A DNA stretch of 64,000 bases from Sphingomonas sp. 28-63-12 (lineage in GTDB: Bacteria > Pseudomonadota > Alphaproteobacteria > Sphingomonadales > Sphingomonadaceae): contig NCGD01000010.1 of the NCBI GenBank assembly GCA_002281535.1, positions 27,395-91,394 on the forward strand, written 5' to 3'. Shown piece after piece: positions 63,161-64,000 of this stretch. The number at the start of each line of letters is the position of its first letter. Within the stretch, counting starts at the first letter, position 1. A program made the position numbers and the translations under genes. The notes beneath the pieces were generated by a model. That model was not told the origin of the DNA. It saw nothing but the letters and a program-made list of their open reading frames with translations, and did no database searches.

Positions 63161-63209
63161 CGCCGCGCTATCATTGACGCTGGCGGCCCGGCACGGCAAC
63201 GCACCCGGC

Positions 63210-63635
63210 ATGACACGCCCCGGCTTCAGCTTCTCGACCCGCTTCAAGGTCCGTTATCCCGAGATCGATGCCCAGCGCGTCGTCTATAATTCGCGCTATC
63301 TCGAATATGTCGACGTCGCCGTGACCGAATTCTGGCCATGGACCGGCATCGAAGAGCTTGGCCCGGATTGGACAGAAGCGGAGTTCCATGTCCGCCATAC
63401 CGAGATCGATTATCACAAGCCGTTCGTGATGAATGACGAGATCGAGGCCTTTGTCCGCGTCGAACGCGTTGGCGGGACAAGCCTGACCGAACGCTTCGAG
63501 CTGTGCCATGCCATCACCGGCGACCTGCACTGCACAATCCTGATGACGATCGTCCATGTTGATCTGGGCACCGGGCGCCCCAAGCCGATCACCGGCGCGG
63601 TGCGCTCCCGGCTGGAGCAGCTGGTCGGCGCCTGA
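63210..63635 (+). CDS. Acyl-CoA thioesterase, hotdog fold
   Basis: A 141-residue 4HBT-type thioesterase with KVRYPEIDAQRVVYNSRYLEYVDVA, the Asp-containing motif of the YbgC/FadM branch. It hydrolyses an acyl-CoA; substrate unknown. ATG at 63210 is the best start; the upstream TTG would add a non-conserved piece. It is 49 bases after the TauE-like gene and ends 18 bases from the convergent HxlR gene. Confidence 0.85.
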   Translation: MTRPGFSFSTRFKVRYPEIDAQRVVYNSRYLEYVDVAVTEFWPWTGIEELGPDWTEAEFHVRHTEIDYHKPFVMNDEIEAFVRVERVGGTSLTERFELCHAITGDLHCTILMTIVHVDLGTGRPKPITGAVRSRLEQLVGA

Positions 63636-63653
63636 ACGCCACGCCCCGGCGGG

Positions 63654-64000
63654 TTATTCGGCGGCGCGGATCTCGATCGTCTCCCGCGCGACATGCTCGG
63701 GCAGTGACCAGATCAGATCACCCTTGGTCAACACGCGGCCATCCCAGGCGCGCACCTCGATCTGCGCAATCGGGCGGCGATCGCGCTCGTCGACCAGCAC
63801 GGGCGAAGCAGGAAAACCGGTTTCCCAGCGTTCACCCCACTGCCTGAGCGCGATCATCGTCGGCAACAGCGCGAATCCCTTGTCGGTCAGTCGATATTCG
63901 ATCTTGCGGCGATCATCGGGCATGGCCTCGCGCTTCAGAATGCCGTGTTCGACCAGGCGCGCCAAGCGATTGGCGAGGATGTTGCGGGCAATGCCTAGCT
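63654..64000 (-). CDS. HxlR-type winged-helix regulator (N-terminus beyond window)
   Basis: The open frame runs off the right edge. Visible is GIARNILANRLARLVEHGIL (helix-turn-helix) then the wing REAMPDDRRKIEYRLTDKG, as in HxlR transcriptional regulators that sense thiols or electrophiles; a long C-terminal extension (about 50 residues ending EIRAAE) follows and is unusual for a short HxlR protein. The N-terminal conserved Cys, if any, is outside the window. Confidence 0.85.
   Translation of the reverse strand, partial: LGIARNILANRLARLVEHGILKREAMPDDRRKIEYRLTDKGFALLPTMIALRQWGERWETGFPASPVLVDERDRRPIAQIEVRAWDGRVLTKGDLIWSLPEHVARETIEIRAAE

Noticed and set aside
1-64000. tRNA, rRNA, CRISPR arrays, insertion sequences and prophage
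   Set aside because: No cloverleaf, repeat-spacer array, transposase or phage structural gene was seen on either strand.

Overview
The window is a stretch of chromosome from an alphaproteobacterium, most likely Sphingomonadales (Sphingomonas-like). The evidence is the high G+C with dense, often ATGA-coupled genes, a large TonB-dependent receptor of sphingomonad type, small alphaproteobacterial marker families (DUF1244, DUF2312, DUF2093), a 41-residue bL36, a class I polyhydroxyalkanoate (PHA) synthase with a phasin, and a ruvC-ruvA-ruvB region next to yebC and tolQ-ybgC. No tRNA, rRNA, CRISPR array, insertion sequence or phage gene was seen. Most genes are housekeeping.

Layout. 1-6.6 kb: truncated tolQ, ybgC, a two-gene ABC exporter, and the Holliday-junction genes ruvB, ruvA and ruvC on the minus strand; a DsrE-like periplasmic protein is coupled between ruvA and ruvB, and an unknown plus-strand gene sits between ruvA and ruvC. 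6.6-11.8 kb: yebC, DUF2312, a secreted amidohydrolase, DUF1244, pyruvate kinase, a HAD phosphatase and bL36. 11.9-16.5 kb: a DUF4136 protein coupled to an M14 carboxypeptidase, gpmA, a GFA-fold protein and purE-purK. 16.5-33 kb: a minus-strand series of exported proteins (diheme cytochrome c, CocE-type esterase, M16 peptidase, penicillin-acylase-like hydrolase, TonB receptor), broken by a plus-strand pair: an unrecognised 553-residue protein and clpB. 33-42.5 kb: M23 endopeptidase, DUF2093, xseA and purD with overlapping start codons, a membrane-anchored HhH protein, a CNNM/HlyC-type protein, tadA, Pmp3, rpmB, a phytase-esterase-like protein and a glycine-zipper protein. 42.5-53 kb: phaB, hemH, an orphan molybdenum-hydroxylase large subunit, an acyl-CoA synthetase, then lgt, a MidA-like methyltransferase, a GNAT acetyltransferase, pgeF and a PLP enzyme. 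53-64 kb: a 1108-residue GH18-NodB-GT2 fusion, murA, clpS, phasin, phaC, an aminotransferase, a TauE-type exporter, a thioesterase and a truncated HxlR regulator.

How they work together. Three themes recur: DNA recombination and repair (ruvCAB, xseA), envelope building and turnover (tolQ, lgt, murA, pgeF, M23, GH18-NodB-GT2), and storage-polymer metabolism (phaB, phaC, phasin, the last behind a repeated TGC-rich element of the kind bound by PhaR). The least ordinary locus is 25.1-27.0 kb: a protein with no recognised domain, whose N-terminus recalls the leader of contractile-injection-system cargo, preceded by a perfect 14-bp palindrome and followed by a heat-shock-type clpB promoter with an inverted repeat in its spacer.
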